A DNA stretch of 64,000 bases. Source: GCA-2683825 sp965662355. Its GTDB lineage: Bacteria; Planctomycetota; UBA1135; GCA-002686595. The stretch lies in assembly GCA_965662355.1 (NCBI GenBank), contig CBFIHP010000001.1:1-64000 (forward strand). Direction: 5' to 3'. Below are positions 54,759 to 63,609 of the stretch, one piece after another. The first letter of the stretch is position 1; every line of letters starts with the position of its first letter. Position numbers and translations under genes: made by a program. The notes beneath the pieces are model-generated. The model did no database searches, had not been told where the DNA came from, and saw only the letters and a list, made by a program, of their open reading frames with translations.

Positions 54759-57047
54759 ATGTCGGAATCTCACGACCAAAGCCCCTCCCCCACTTCGAAC
54801 GGGGATACGCGGGACGTACTTCAAGGGGTGATCGAGCGGGTGACCTACCGCAACGCCGAGTCGCGCTACACGGTCATGAAACTGAAGCCCGAGCAGGGCT
54901 TCTGCGACTCGGGCAGTCTGTTCTCGGCTCTGGGTGGAGCCGTCACGGCGGTGGGAACCGGCCCGGAGGTCGCCGAGGGTCTGCGGGTGCGGATGGTCGG
55001 CATCTGGGGCCAACATCCAAAGCACGGCCGACAGTTCGATTTCGAACTGTGTGAGACGTTGCCGCCGGTCGATCGGGCGGGTCTGTGCCGCTATCTCGCT
55101 TCCGCCAGCTTCAAGGGCATCGGGCCCAAGCTCGCGGAACGCATCGTCGACAAGCTGGGCCTCGAAGCCCTGGACCGCATTCACGAGGACCCGGGGTCGC
55201 TGGAGGGTATCCGCGGCCTGACCCCGCCGGTCAAAGCGAGCCTGATCGGTGTCGTGCGCGCCGAACGTGGCACGCGCGAGCTGCGGGCGTTCCTGTTCGG
55301 ACTCGACCTCGGGCCGTGGTACGTCGAGGAGATCGCACGCGTTCTCGGAGGCGATGCCGAGGACGTCATTCGCGATGATCCCTACGTGCTCGCCCGGCGT
55401 GTACGCGGAATAGGCTTTCGCATGGCCGACCGTGCGGCCCGCAAGCTGGGGTTGGCTCTCGATGCGCCGGAAAGACGACGCGCGGCACTATTGTTCGCTG
55501 CCGAGAAGGCCTCGAGCGACGGGCACACCATGTTGCCCGAGAAAGACCTGGTGGAACGCACGCTCGAACTCCTGAACGACCCAGGAGCGAGCGAGGGGTT
55601 GGCCGAGGCCATCCTGGACCTCGCCAGCATGGGCGAGTTGGCCGTCGAAACCACCTTGGAACCCGGCACCAGGCTGTGTTCGTTGCCGGCCCTCTTCCAC
55701 TCGGAGTTCGAGCTGGCGCGCAACCTCCGGCACCTGATCGGTGGCGGTCCGTATCAGCCCATGGCCGACGAGGCGCAGCTCGAACGAGCCATGGTGCGTT
55801 CGGGGCTCAACCTGCACTCCGAACAGAAGGCCGCCGTGATCGGGCTCCTGTCCGAGCCTGTCGCGCTCCTAACCGGCGGCCCCGGCGTGGGCAAGACGAC
55901 GACGCTACGGCTCGTGTGCGAACTGGCCCAGGCCACCGGCGCGCGACTGACGCTGGCGTCCCCGACCGGGCGAGCAGCAAAACGCCTGTCCGAAGCCACG
56001 GGCTTCGAGGCAGCGACGATTCACCGCGTGCTGGGCTGGGATCCCACGAACCACAGCTTCCAACACGACGCACGCAATCCACTGCAAGCGGACGTCGTCA
56101 TCATCGACGAGGTTTCGATGCTGGATGCCATCCTGGCCCATCACCTCGTCAAGGCCATCCATCCTCCGACGCGCCTGCTCTTGATCGGCGATCCCGATCA
56201 ACTGCCCTCGGTAGCGGCCGGCAACGTGCTGGCCGATCTGATCGAAAGCCAACGCATCCCGGTCCACCGTCTCAGCCAGGTCTTTCGCCAAAGCCAGTCC
56301 AGCCTGATCGTCAGCAACGCTCACCGCATCCTGGCCGGCGACATGCCGCTGCTGCCCGGGCGTGAAGAACGCAGCGCGGACTTCTACTTCTTCCCCACCG
56401 ACGACGAGGCCTCGGCCGCGACACGTCTTTTCGAAGTCGTCACGCAGCGCATTCCACAGGGCTTCCAGATGGACTGGGTCAAGGACATCCAGGTCCTGTC
56501 CCCCATGTACCGTGGCCCGTGCGGTGTCGATGCCCTGAATGCCCGCCTGCGCGATGCGATCGGCCCCGCCGATCAAGAAATGATCTGGCGCGGCCGCGCG
56601 TTTCGCATAGGCGAACGCGTGCTGCAGACCCGCAACAACTACGACCGCAACATCTTCAACGGCGACATGGGGACGATCACCCGCATCGAACCCGGCGTGC
56701 CGCGCATTCTCGTGCGCTTCTCGGACAAGAACGTCGCCTATGAGAAGGGCGACATCAGCGATCTGACCTCGGCCTTCGCCATCACCGTCCACCGCTCCCA
56801 GGGCGGTGAATTTCCGGCCGTGGTCGTACCGATGGTCAACGCCCACTCAGCCATGCTCCAGCGCAATCTCCTGTACACGGCGGTGACGCGGGCACAGAGA
56901 CTCTTGGTGCTGGTCGGATCGATGCGCGCATTGAACCTGGCCGTGAAAAACGTGCGCGGCGTCGAGCGCCAGAGCTTGCTCAGGCGCTGGCTGGAACGTA
57001 AGGACGAGGCCCTTCCCGAGGGCCGGTTGTTCGACGCGGAGTCCTGA
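54759..57047 (+). CDS. recD2: ATP-dependent RecD2-like DNA helicase
   Basis: 762 residues from ATG 54759 (a GTG at 54735 is possible). The N-terminal OB-type and helix-hairpin-helix region (KGIGPKLAERIV, IRGLTP) precedes the SF1B helicase motifs: Walker A GGPGVGKTTT near residue 373, LASPTGRAAKRLSE, VIIDEVSMLD, GDPDQLPSV, SQVFRQSQ and the C-terminal AITVHRSQGGEFP and NLLYTAVTRAQ motifs. It unwinds DNA 5'-3' without RecBC and contributes to repair or recombination. 83 bp from the serine hydrolase stop. Confidence 0.95.
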   Translation: MSESHDQSPSPTSNGDTRDVLQGVIERVTYRNAESRYTVMKLKPEQGFCDSGSLFSALGGAVTAVGTGPEVAEGLRVRMVGIWGQHPKHGRQFDFELCETLPPVDRAGLCRYLASASFKGIGPKLAERIVDKLGLEALDRIHEDPGSLEGIRGLTPPVKASLIGVVRAERGTRELRAFLFGLDLGPWYVEEIARVLGGDAEDVIRDDPYVLARRVRGIGFRMADRAARKLGLALDAPERRRAALLFAAEKASSDGHTMLPEKDLVERTLELLNDPGASEGLAEAILDLASMGELAVETTLEPGTRLCSLPALFHSEFELARNLRHLIGGGPYQPMADEAQLERAMVRSGLNLHSEQKAAVIGLLSEPVALLTGGPGVGKTTTLRLVCELAQATGARLTLASPTGRAAKRLSEATGFEAATIHRVLGWDPTNHSFQHDARNPLQADVVIIDEVSMLDAILAHHLVKAIHPPTRLLLIGDPDQLPSVAAGNVLADLIESQRIPVHRLSQVFRQSQSSLIVSNAHRILAGDMPLLPGREERSADFYFFPTDDEASAATRLFEVVTQRIPQGFQMDWVKDIQVLSPMYRGPCGVDALNARLRDAIGPADQEMIWRGRAFRIGERVLQTRNNYDRNIFNGDMGTITRIEPGVPRILVRFSDKNVAYEKGDISDLTSAFAITVHRSQGGEFPAVVVPMVNAHSAMLQRNLLYTAVTRAQRLLVLVGSMRALNLAVKNVRGVERQSLLRRWLERKDEALPEGRLFDAES

Positions 57048-57308
57048 GACTCATTGCCCCTCGGAAGTAACGATCGCACTGGTGGCCACCAACCCGAATC
57101 CATCGAAGGCATGTTCGCCCGCTCGAAAGACCGGCTAGACACGGATTGATCATCCTCTTCGCGACCTTCGATAGATTCCGGACGGGCCACTGTCCTCGTT
57201 CTACGCCCGGGAAGAGCCCCAGAAAGTCCAGAGGGGCGATCTCCATTGCAGATCGAGCACAGACCGAGTGAAATCGGGTCACGCATTTTGACCAACGCAA
57301 ACGAACCG

Positions 57309-58847
57309 ATGATGAAGTTCACACATCCGAACCGGCAATGGCTCGTCGCTCTTGTGGTACTGGCAAGTGCCTTCTCGTCGATTGCGCAGGTATCCGCCAC
57401 CCAGCAGGCAGCCCGTCGACGGCTGAAGACCGAGATCGCTCCTTCGAATCCGAAGATCGCCTACACCGGGCGCTGGAACTTCTCCAACCCTGCCGAGCCC
57501 TGGTGCGCCTGGCAGGGATCGTCCTTCGTCGTAGCGTTCCGAGGAACCAAGCTCCTGGCCGACCTGAACTCTGGGACGGTGACCGAGTACTTTCGCATCG
57601 TGGTCGACGGAAACCACGCGGGCGCCAAGAAGATCTCCGTAGCCCCCGGTCGCTCGACCTATCCCCTGACCAGTGAACTACCGCTAGGCGTGCATCAGGT
57701 CGAAGTCGTCAAAGAGAGCTACCAAGGACACAACGCAACCTTCTACGGCCTGACGGTCTTCGGCTTCGGGCTGGAGGATCCTCCGACCAGGCCGAGTCGG
57801 CGCATCGAGTTTTACGGCGATTCCAACCTCGCCGGCTACTCGTTGGCCCACGAACAGAACAACGGAGCCAACGCCTACGTGGGCTGCCACTTCGGATTGG
57901 CCGGAATCGCGGCGCGCATGTTGGGGGCGGAGTACCACAACATTTCGGCCAGCGGCGAGACGATCGCCGGGCTCCATAATAAGTTCGACCGCATGGACTG
58001 GTGGTCGCCCAACCCACAGTGGGATTTTGCCAACTACCGCCCCGACCTCGTCGTTGTCAACCTGGGGGCAAATGACGTTGGAGCGCCGGAAATTCTCATC
58101 AAGGCGCGGTATCACGCTTTCTTGGACGACCTGCGCGCTGTCCATGCGGATGCACACATCATGTTGTTCAACGCCTGGGGTTGGGACTTCAACGAACCAG
58201 CCAACTACATTCACGAAGTCATCGCCGATCGCGCCGATCCGAACATGTCCTCGATGATCTTCCCCTGGCTCTTCGAACAGTGGCACGGCTGCGAGTTTGA
58301 TCACGCGGGAATGGCCCGAGTACTCGTCGAGCACGTTTCGAGCATCCTCGGCTGGTCCTACGGCACGAGCGACGTCGTCAGTGGCCTGGGCGTCGGGGGG
58401 AACGTCGCCAATGGCGGGTTCGAGAGCATCGCCCCCTTCGGTGGCTTCGGATGGCGCTACAAGGACTCGGCCGGGATCCAACGTATTCACGATGCGCTAA
58501 ACGCATTCGAGGGCGAGCACTTCGTTCGTCTCGCGAATCAGGATGCCATCCACCAGCCCAACCCCGCGAACAACGGTGACGAAGTCACCGTGAGCTTTTG
58601 GGCCCGCGGGGTTGGCGCCAGCAATCAGATCGAAGTCACGATCGACTTTCGCAACCAACAGATCTATACCGCCGCGATTCAGTCCTCGACCCAGGCCTTC
58701 GCGCTCACCAACACCTGGCAGGAATTCACGCTGAGCGCCACCGCACCCACGACTCCACCCGATCCGGTCTTCCATACGCGACTAACGTTCCGTCCCCGAG
58801 GGACGAGCTCGGTAGAGGTCGACGCGGTCAGTATGACCGTGGACTAG
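57309..58847 (+). CDS. Exported SGNH esterase resembling CE2 acetyl esterases
   Basis: 512 residues from ATG 57309 (the ATG at 57312 is an alternative). A signal peptide ends near SSIAQVSA. An N-terminal beta domain (about 45-160; YTGRW...) precedes an SGNH hydrolase with GDSN (Ser174), SGETIAG, NLGANDVG and a C-terminal catalytic His in EFDHAGM (His332). This two-domain layout is that of CE2 carbohydrate esterases, which deacetylate plant polysaccharides. A C-terminal CBM-like domain (about 365-512) begins at NGGFESI. It converges with a small truncated gene. Confidence 0.87.
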   Translation: MMKFTHPNRQWLVALVVLASAFSSIAQVSATQQAARRRLKTEIAPSNPKIAYTGRWNFSNPAEPWCAWQGSSFVVAFRGTKLLADLNSGTVTEYFRIVVDGNHAGAKKISVAPGRSTYPLTSELPLGVHQVEVVKESYQGHNATFYGLTVFGFGLEDPPTRPSRRIEFYGDSNLAGYSLAHEQNNGANAYVGCHFGLAGIAARMLGAEYHNISASGETIAGLHNKFDRMDWWSPNPQWDFANYRPDLVVVNLGANDVGAPEILIKARYHAFLDDLRAVHADAHIMLFNAWGWDFNEPANYIHEVIADRADPNMSSMIFPWLFEQWHGCEFDHAGMARVLVEHVSSILGWSYGTSDVVSGLGVGGNVANGGFESIAPFGGFGWRYKDSAGIQRIHDALNAFEGEHFVRLANQDAIHQPNPANNGDEVTVSFWARGVGASNQIEVTIDFRNQQIYTAAIQSSTQAFALTNTWQEFTLSATAPTTPPDPVFHTRLTFRPRGTSSVEVDAVSMTVD

Positions 58848-59084
58848 TGCGGTGGTGGCACTTTCGGAAGCGACGCTGAGCTCGATCGTCGTCCCCAAGG
58901 GAAGACCGTTCACGATGAACGTCGCCTGACTGGTCAGCTGGTAGAGGCACTCTGGCGCGAAGGCAGGGGGTAAGTCGATCGTGCCGTTCCCATTGTCCGG
59001 CTGCTGGCATTGGCGCCCCATGGCCTCGGAGCCAATTGCGGTGCAAGCAAGGATTGCGATGATCGTGGATCTTAGTCGAAGCAT
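58782..59084 (-). CDS. Small exported protein, probably a truncated family member
   Basis: 100 residues from ATG 59084, with a signal peptide to about GSEAMG. The following QQPDNGNGTIDLPP...IVNGLPLGTTIEL resembles the beginning of longer exported proteins that I have seen in planctomycete-type genomes. Here the similarity stops soon after GTTIEL, and the last 30 residues overlap the 3' end of the convergent esterase gene by 66 bp. A broken gene is therefore likely. Confidence 0.5.
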   Translation of the reverse strand: MLRLRSTIIAILACTAIGSEAMGRQCQQPDNGNGTIDLPPAFAPECLYQLTSQATFIVNGLPLGTTIELSVASESATTALVHGHTDRVDLYRARPSGTER

Positions 59085-59194
59085 GGGCGCACTTTGAGCG
59101 GAAGGGTGGGCAAACGGATCGTCATCGAAACCGCGCCCAAGGATTCGGGCTGCGGAGATACGGCATCGTATCAATCGTGCGTACACTGACACGC

Positions 59195-59947
59195 ATGGCC
59201 TCCTTTCGAATCCTGCGTGCCTTCAACCAGGAACAGGCGCGCGCCTACGCCGGGGTAAAGACGCGGATCGGGCGCAACAGCCTGCCCTTCTTCCAAGGCG
59301 ATGGGCTCGTTAACCGGCTGGTTCGAGAGCTGGCTCTCGAGCGAGCCCTGCCGGTAAAGGAGATCGTCGAGGCCTTCGAGTTCTTCGCCGTTGCCCGCCC
59401 CTACCTTCGCAAGAACCCGGTGATCGCGGACCTGTGCAGTGGACATGGTCTCGCAGGCATCCTCTTCGCCGTCCTCGAACGGCGCACGGACAAGGTCTTC
59501 TTGTGCGACCGCCGCCAGCCGAAGAACTTCGATGACGTCTGGCGCGCGGCCACACGGGTAGCCCCATGGATCGAGGACAAGGTCCGCTACATCGAAGGCC
59601 CCATCGAACGGACCCGCGTAGACCTCGCACCGGGCACCGCCATCCTTGGCCTCCACGCCTGCGGGCAACTCACCGATACCTGTTTCGACATCGCCACCAC
59701 TCTGCGCGGATCGGCGGCCGTCATGCCCTGCTGCCGCTCACATCGACTGACCTCGGCACCTCCCGCTCTGCGGGAAGCCCTGGGCGGGGACATGGCGTAC
59801 GACATCGACCGCACCTATTCACTCGAGGCGAAGGGCTACCGCGTTCGCTGGCGCGAGATTCCTGCGGAGATCACACCGATGAACCGCATCTTGATTGCCA
59901 TCCCGCGCCCCTTCTCCACGTCGACTCTTGGCGGGCACCCCAATTGA
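59195..59947 (+). CDS. SAM-dependent methyltransferase (Methyltransf_32 / TRM13-METTL25-like)
   Basis: 250 residues from ATG 59195 (a GTG at 59177 is possible). A SAM-binding motif VIADLCSGHGLAGI (motif I), DRRQPKNFDD and the characteristic HACGQLTD followed by MPCC fit this methyltransferase group, in which HxCGxxTD and a Cys pair are conserved. RNA or protein substrate is plausible but not shown. It stands alone with about 100 bp upstream space to the divergent small gene. Confidence 0.8.
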   Translation: MASFRILRAFNQEQARAYAGVKTRIGRNSLPFFQGDGLVNRLVRELALERALPVKEIVEAFEFFAVARPYLRKNPVIADLCSGHGLAGILFAVLERRTDKVFLCDRRQPKNFDDVWRAATRVAPWIEDKVRYIEGPIERTRVDLAPGTAILGLHACGQLTDTCFDIATTLRGSAAVMPCCRSHRLTSAPPALREALGGDMAYDIDRTYSLEAKGYRVRWREIPAEITPMNRILIAIPRPFSTSTLGGHPN

Positions 59948-60484
59948 CTACCGTCCCCGGGCTTGAGAAGCCGGCAGCGAGGGTCGTGTAAGGGTCGCCC
60001 CCTGGAGGCCGACGAACAGCGGGGAGCAGGGTGCCATCACCGACACCGATCAGGATTGTCAGCACCTCATTGCCGATGCCTTGATCGTAGGTGCCCACGT
60101 CCCCATTGCCACAGGTACCGACCGTCTTAACAGACAGACCGAGAAACGCTCGGCAAAGTGAATCTGACAATGCGCGTGTTCGTGGACGCTCAAACGCCCG
60201 GAGGAAGTCATGCAATGCTGTCGAAAGGCACTTCTGCCAAGCAATCGTCTAAACGGTGGACGTTCGGTCCAGACCAAGGAGTTGTTGATGTGCCGCGTTG
60301 CGGCGGACCCTGCGTCCAGCAATTAGATACGCGGTCTTTTTCATGGAGATCCTCTGAGCTGCAACCCTACAAGCAGTCAGCGAAGCGCGGATAAGAGCGA
60401 AGCGTTGCGAATAGAGCGACCTCGATTCTCCAGGGTCGTCGGGCGCTGAACCTGCCTTGGATCCGCGCGGCGTCCTATTTGCGC
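59948..60484. other. Intergenic region with a possible exported-domain remnant
   Basis: About 540 bp with no intact gene. On the minus strand near 60010-60125 the translation reads VGTCGNGDVGTYDQG...EVLTILIGVGDG, which recalls the start of a C-terminal secreted domain, but it has no start or proper end. Short plus-strand frames (such as 60158-60394) are not supported. Confidence 0.4.
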
Positions 60485-63403
60485 ATGCAGCGCATGATGG
60501 CTCCTTCGTATCGAAAGCTGCTTGTGATTGGGGGTTTCCTCTTTGTGACCTCGCCGGGGGCCTTCGCGGACTTCATCAGTGGCCAGGTGGTTGATGTCAA
60601 TGGGATAGGTGTTCAAGGCGTCGATATCGACGTGGAGAACCTCGGTAGTGGCGGAGATCCGGACATCTTCAACGACGGTACCGATGCAAATGGATTCTTC
60701 TTGACCACGATTCCTGCCGGTATTTACCGCGTCTCCTTCAAGCCGCCCCCTCCGCCGACGACAACGCACCTGACAGCCACAGTCGATGACGTCATCGTGA
60801 TCGGTACGACGAACATGGGAGTCATATCGCTGCCACCTGGGGTCGGGATCACCGGCCGCTGCTTGGATACGCTCGGATTCCCGGTGGGCAACGTGAACCT
60901 CGACGTTTTTGATCTATTGATCGGCGAACAGCTGATCCTCAAGGGCGGCTCCAGCGACCTATTTGGCAATTTCGGAGTTGCGGTTCCCGCCAACGACATT
61001 TACCTGGACTTCGATCCCAAGGCCGTCCCTGGCAGAAACCTGGTTCCGATTCGTATGTCCCTCTCCCCGACGATGGACATGGATCTGGGAAACATCGTCC
61101 TGACCGACGGAGTCATCCTGAGCGGCACACTGCACGACTCCCTTGCTTTGCCGGTAGTCGGTGTGGACCTGGATGTTTTCGATTCGGCGACCGGCACCAA
61201 GATATTCACACCCCACGACAACTCGAACTTGATGGGCATGTTCTCTATCGTGCTCAACCCGGGTCTGTACGACATCGAGATCTGCCCAGCATTCGTAACT
61301 CGGCTCGTCGCCCGCGACCAGGAGGGCTTCCCCATCCTCGTCGATACGAACGCGGGCATCCTCATCCTCGAGAACGGCGCCGTTCTGTCGGGAACGGTCA
61401 GGGACGTAACCGGAACGCCTGTACCCGGCATGGACGTGGACGTCGCGCGATCGCTAACGCAGGCATCGGTCGTCACTTGCAACGACGACACCGATGCTCT
61501 TGGTGCATATGCGCTGATCGTCCCCTTCGACACACTCGACATAGGATTCGCTCCTCCGGGTCGGCACATGTCCTCGGCAGAGGATCTCCATGCCGGCGTC
61601 GTCATCACCGGAGACACCACACTCGACGGGACCATCCCCGCGCCGCTGGCAGCGCCGCAAGGATCGCCCCGGGCAGGCCTCGCCCCACTTCGAGTCTCAT
61701 TCACGGATCTCTCAACCGGGGCGGTAACCTCCTGGTTCTGGAACTTCGGCGACTCCTCGACATCCTCGCTGCGCAATCCGCAACACATCTATACGCTGCC
61801 CGGGATCTACGACGTTGCTCTCACCGTTGGTGGTATCGGTGGAAACTCAACGCGCACCGAACTCGCGTACGTCGATGTTCAGCCTCCCCCGCCAGCGGCG
61901 TCGTTTACGGCTGTACCCCTGTCCGGCCAAGTTCCTCTCAGCGTGGCGTTCAGCGACCTCTCGACAGGGGCGGTCACAGCATGGGCTTGGGATTTTGGGG
62001 ACCTTACGGCATCGACCCAGCAGAGTCCCCTCCATACGTATGCCATTCCCGGAGTCTTTTCCGTCACGCTCACCGCCATGGGCCCGACTGGGAACTCGAC
62101 ACACACGGAACTCAACTATGTAACGGCAGCAGAGCCAGCGCCTGTCGCCGATTTCGTCGGCTCCCCTCTGAGCGGCGCGATTCCCCTGACGGTCAACTTC
62201 ACGGATCTCAGCACCGGGCCGGTCTCTTCCCGGTTGTGGAACTTCGGCGACTCCACGACATCCACCCTCCAGAACCCCTTCCATGCCTACACGGCCGCAG
62301 GAACCTACACCGTCGCCATGACGGCGACCGGACCTGGCGGCATGCACACCACAACAAAGCTCGACTACGTCACAGCAGGTGATCCGGCGCCTGTCGCCGA
62401 TTTCGTCGGCTCCCCTCTGAGCGGCACGATTCCCCTGACGGTCAACTTCACGGATCTCAGCACCGGGCCGGTCTCCTCCCGGTTGTGGGACTTCGGCGAC
62501 TCCACGACATCCACCCTCCAGAACCCCTTCCATGCCTACACGGCCGCAGGAACCTACACCGTCGCCATGACGGCCATGGGGCCGGGGGGCAGCGACACAT
62601 CCACAAAATTAAACTACATCGCCGCCAGCGAGGTTGCACCCGTCGCTGACTTCGTCGGAATGCCCCGCGAGGGTGTCACGCCACTGACCGTTTCTTTCCT
62701 GGATCTCTCGACAGGACCTGCAACTTCGTGGTCGTGGGACTTCGGAGATCTCGGAGCCTCGACTCAAAGAAACCCGATTCACACCTACACGACCCTCGGA
62801 GTCTACACGGTTTCCTTGACTGCCAGTGGACCGGGAGGGACGAGTACGTCGACAGAACTCGACTATGTCGCTGTCTCGAGACCGCGCCTCTTCAAGGGGG
62901 TGCCCCCGAATGGTGTGGTTTCACGGCCCGCGCCGACGGCACCTCGTCCGCCGGCATGCCCGCCGGTGGCCGCGACGCTGTTTTCCTACAACGGTACGGG
63001 GATCAACCTGGATTCGCTGGCGACGGGGCCGCTGATCATCGGTTCGCCCTGGGCGCTGACCATGACGCCACAGGCCACGCGAGGAGCGGGTAGCTGGATC
63101 GTCCTCGTGCGCTCCACGCCGGCCTCGGTCATCCTGGACTGGGGCACCTTCTTCCTCCTCCCGCCCGCGGGTTTGTCCGAGCTCCTCGTAGGAGCTGGGT
63201 TCCTGGCCAATATCTCAACGACGACGCCCCACGCGGGCTTTGGAACGCCGGTTTCGACCACGGTTTCCATCCCGCCCTTGTGCTCCCTGGTGGGATCGCC
63301 GTGGCACGCGCAGGCGTTGGTCCTCGGTGACTTGCCGTCCGGTGCGGGCCTCCTGGATCCGCGCTGGTCGTCAGCGATGGGTGGAACCATCGGAACCAAC
63401 TGA
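60485..63403 (+). CDS. Large exported surface protein with carboxypeptidase-like and PKD domains
   Basis: 972 residues from ATG 60485 (TTG 60479 and ATGs at 60494 and 60497 are alternatives). A signal peptide ends near SPGAFA. The N-terminal part has four carboxypeptidase-regulatory-like beta domains (about 30-380), each with G.V.D..G.PV.GV..DV. Five PKD domains (about 395-800) follow, with WNFGD, WDFGD and HTY motifs. The final 140 residues form the C-terminal domain (about GTGINLDSLATG to end) seen in other exported proteins here. Probably an adhesive or carbohydrate-binding surface protein. PKD units 3 and 4 are nearly identical. A terminator follows. Confidence 0.87.
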   Translation: MQRMMAPSYRKLLVIGGFLFVTSPGAFADFISGQVVDVNGIGVQGVDIDVENLGSGGDPDIFNDGTDANGFFLTTIPAGIYRVSFKPPPPPTTTHLTATVDDVIVIGTTNMGVISLPPGVGITGRCLDTLGFPVGNVNLDVFDLLIGEQLILKGGSSDLFGNFGVAVPANDIYLDFDPKAVPGRNLVPIRMSLSPTMDMDLGNIVLTDGVILSGTLHDSLALPVVGVDLDVFDSATGTKIFTPHDNSNLMGMFSIVLNPGLYDIEICPAFVTRLVARDQEGFPILVDTNAGILILENGAVLSGTVRDVTGTPVPGMDVDVARSLTQASVVTCNDDTDALGAYALIVPFDTLDIGFAPPGRHMSSAEDLHAGVVITGDTTLDGTIPAPLAAPQGSPRAGLAPLRVSFTDLSTGAVTSWFWNFGDSSTSSLRNPQHIYTLPGIYDVALTVGGIGGNSTRTELAYVDVQPPPPAASFTAVPLSGQVPLSVAFSDLSTGAVTAWAWDFGDLTASTQQSPLHTYAIPGVFSVTLTAMGPTGNSTHTELNYVTAAEPAPVADFVGSPLSGAIPLTVNFTDLSTGPVSSRLWNFGDSTTSTLQNPFHAYTAAGTYTVAMTATGPGGMHTTTKLDYVTAGDPAPVADFVGSPLSGTIPLTVNFTDLSTGPVSSRLWDFGDSTTSTLQNPFHAYTAAGTYTVAMTAMGPGGSDTSTKLNYIAASEVAPVADFVGMPREGVTPLTVSFLDLSTGPATSWSWDFGDLGASTQRNPIHTYTTLGVYTVSLTASGPGGTSTSTELDYVAVSRPRLFKGVPPNGVVSRPAPTAPRPPACPPVAATLFSYNGTGINLDSLATGPLIIGSPWALTMTPQATRGAGSWIVLVRSTPASVILDWGTFFLLPPAGLSELLVGAGFLANISTTTPHAGFGTPVSTTVSIPPLCSLVGSPWHAQALVLGDLPSGAGLLDPRWSSAMGGTIGTN
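62141..62638 (+). repeat. Tandem duplication of one PKD unit (249 bp period)
   Basis: Unit 1 is 62141-62389 and unit 2 is 62390-62638, exactly 83 codons apart. Over the first about 185 bp only three bases differ; the ends diverge. It is a recent in-frame duplication inside the surface protein gene. Confidence 0.9.
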
Positions 63404-63424
63404 TCCGATTTCGAGCGCCAATAA

Positions 63425-63466
63425 AAGAACACCGGCTTCCCCCGAATGGAGGAGGCCGGTGTTCTT
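63425..63466 (+). terminator. Hairpin terminator after the PKD surface protein gene
   Basis: A perfect 12 bp stem pairs 63425-63436 with 63455-63466. The plus strand lacks a strong T run afterward; in the minus direction the stem is followed by TTTTATT, so it may also stop transcription coming from the DUF1801 gene. Confidence 0.75.
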
Positions 63467-63609
63467 GTGTTACGACTTCCGCCTACGCTCACGGCATTTC
63501 ATCCGGTCTTGCGCAGACGACTCTATGTAGCGAAATCCAGGTCCGCTATCACAGAGGAATTCGTCCATTCCGCTCGATTTCAGGACTCAGTCCCGATTCT
63601 GAAGACGAA

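Noticed and set aside
60158..60394. 78-codon plus-strand frame before the surface protein
   Set aside because: No SD, no similarity and no hydrophobic or structured pattern; it is more likely non-coding.
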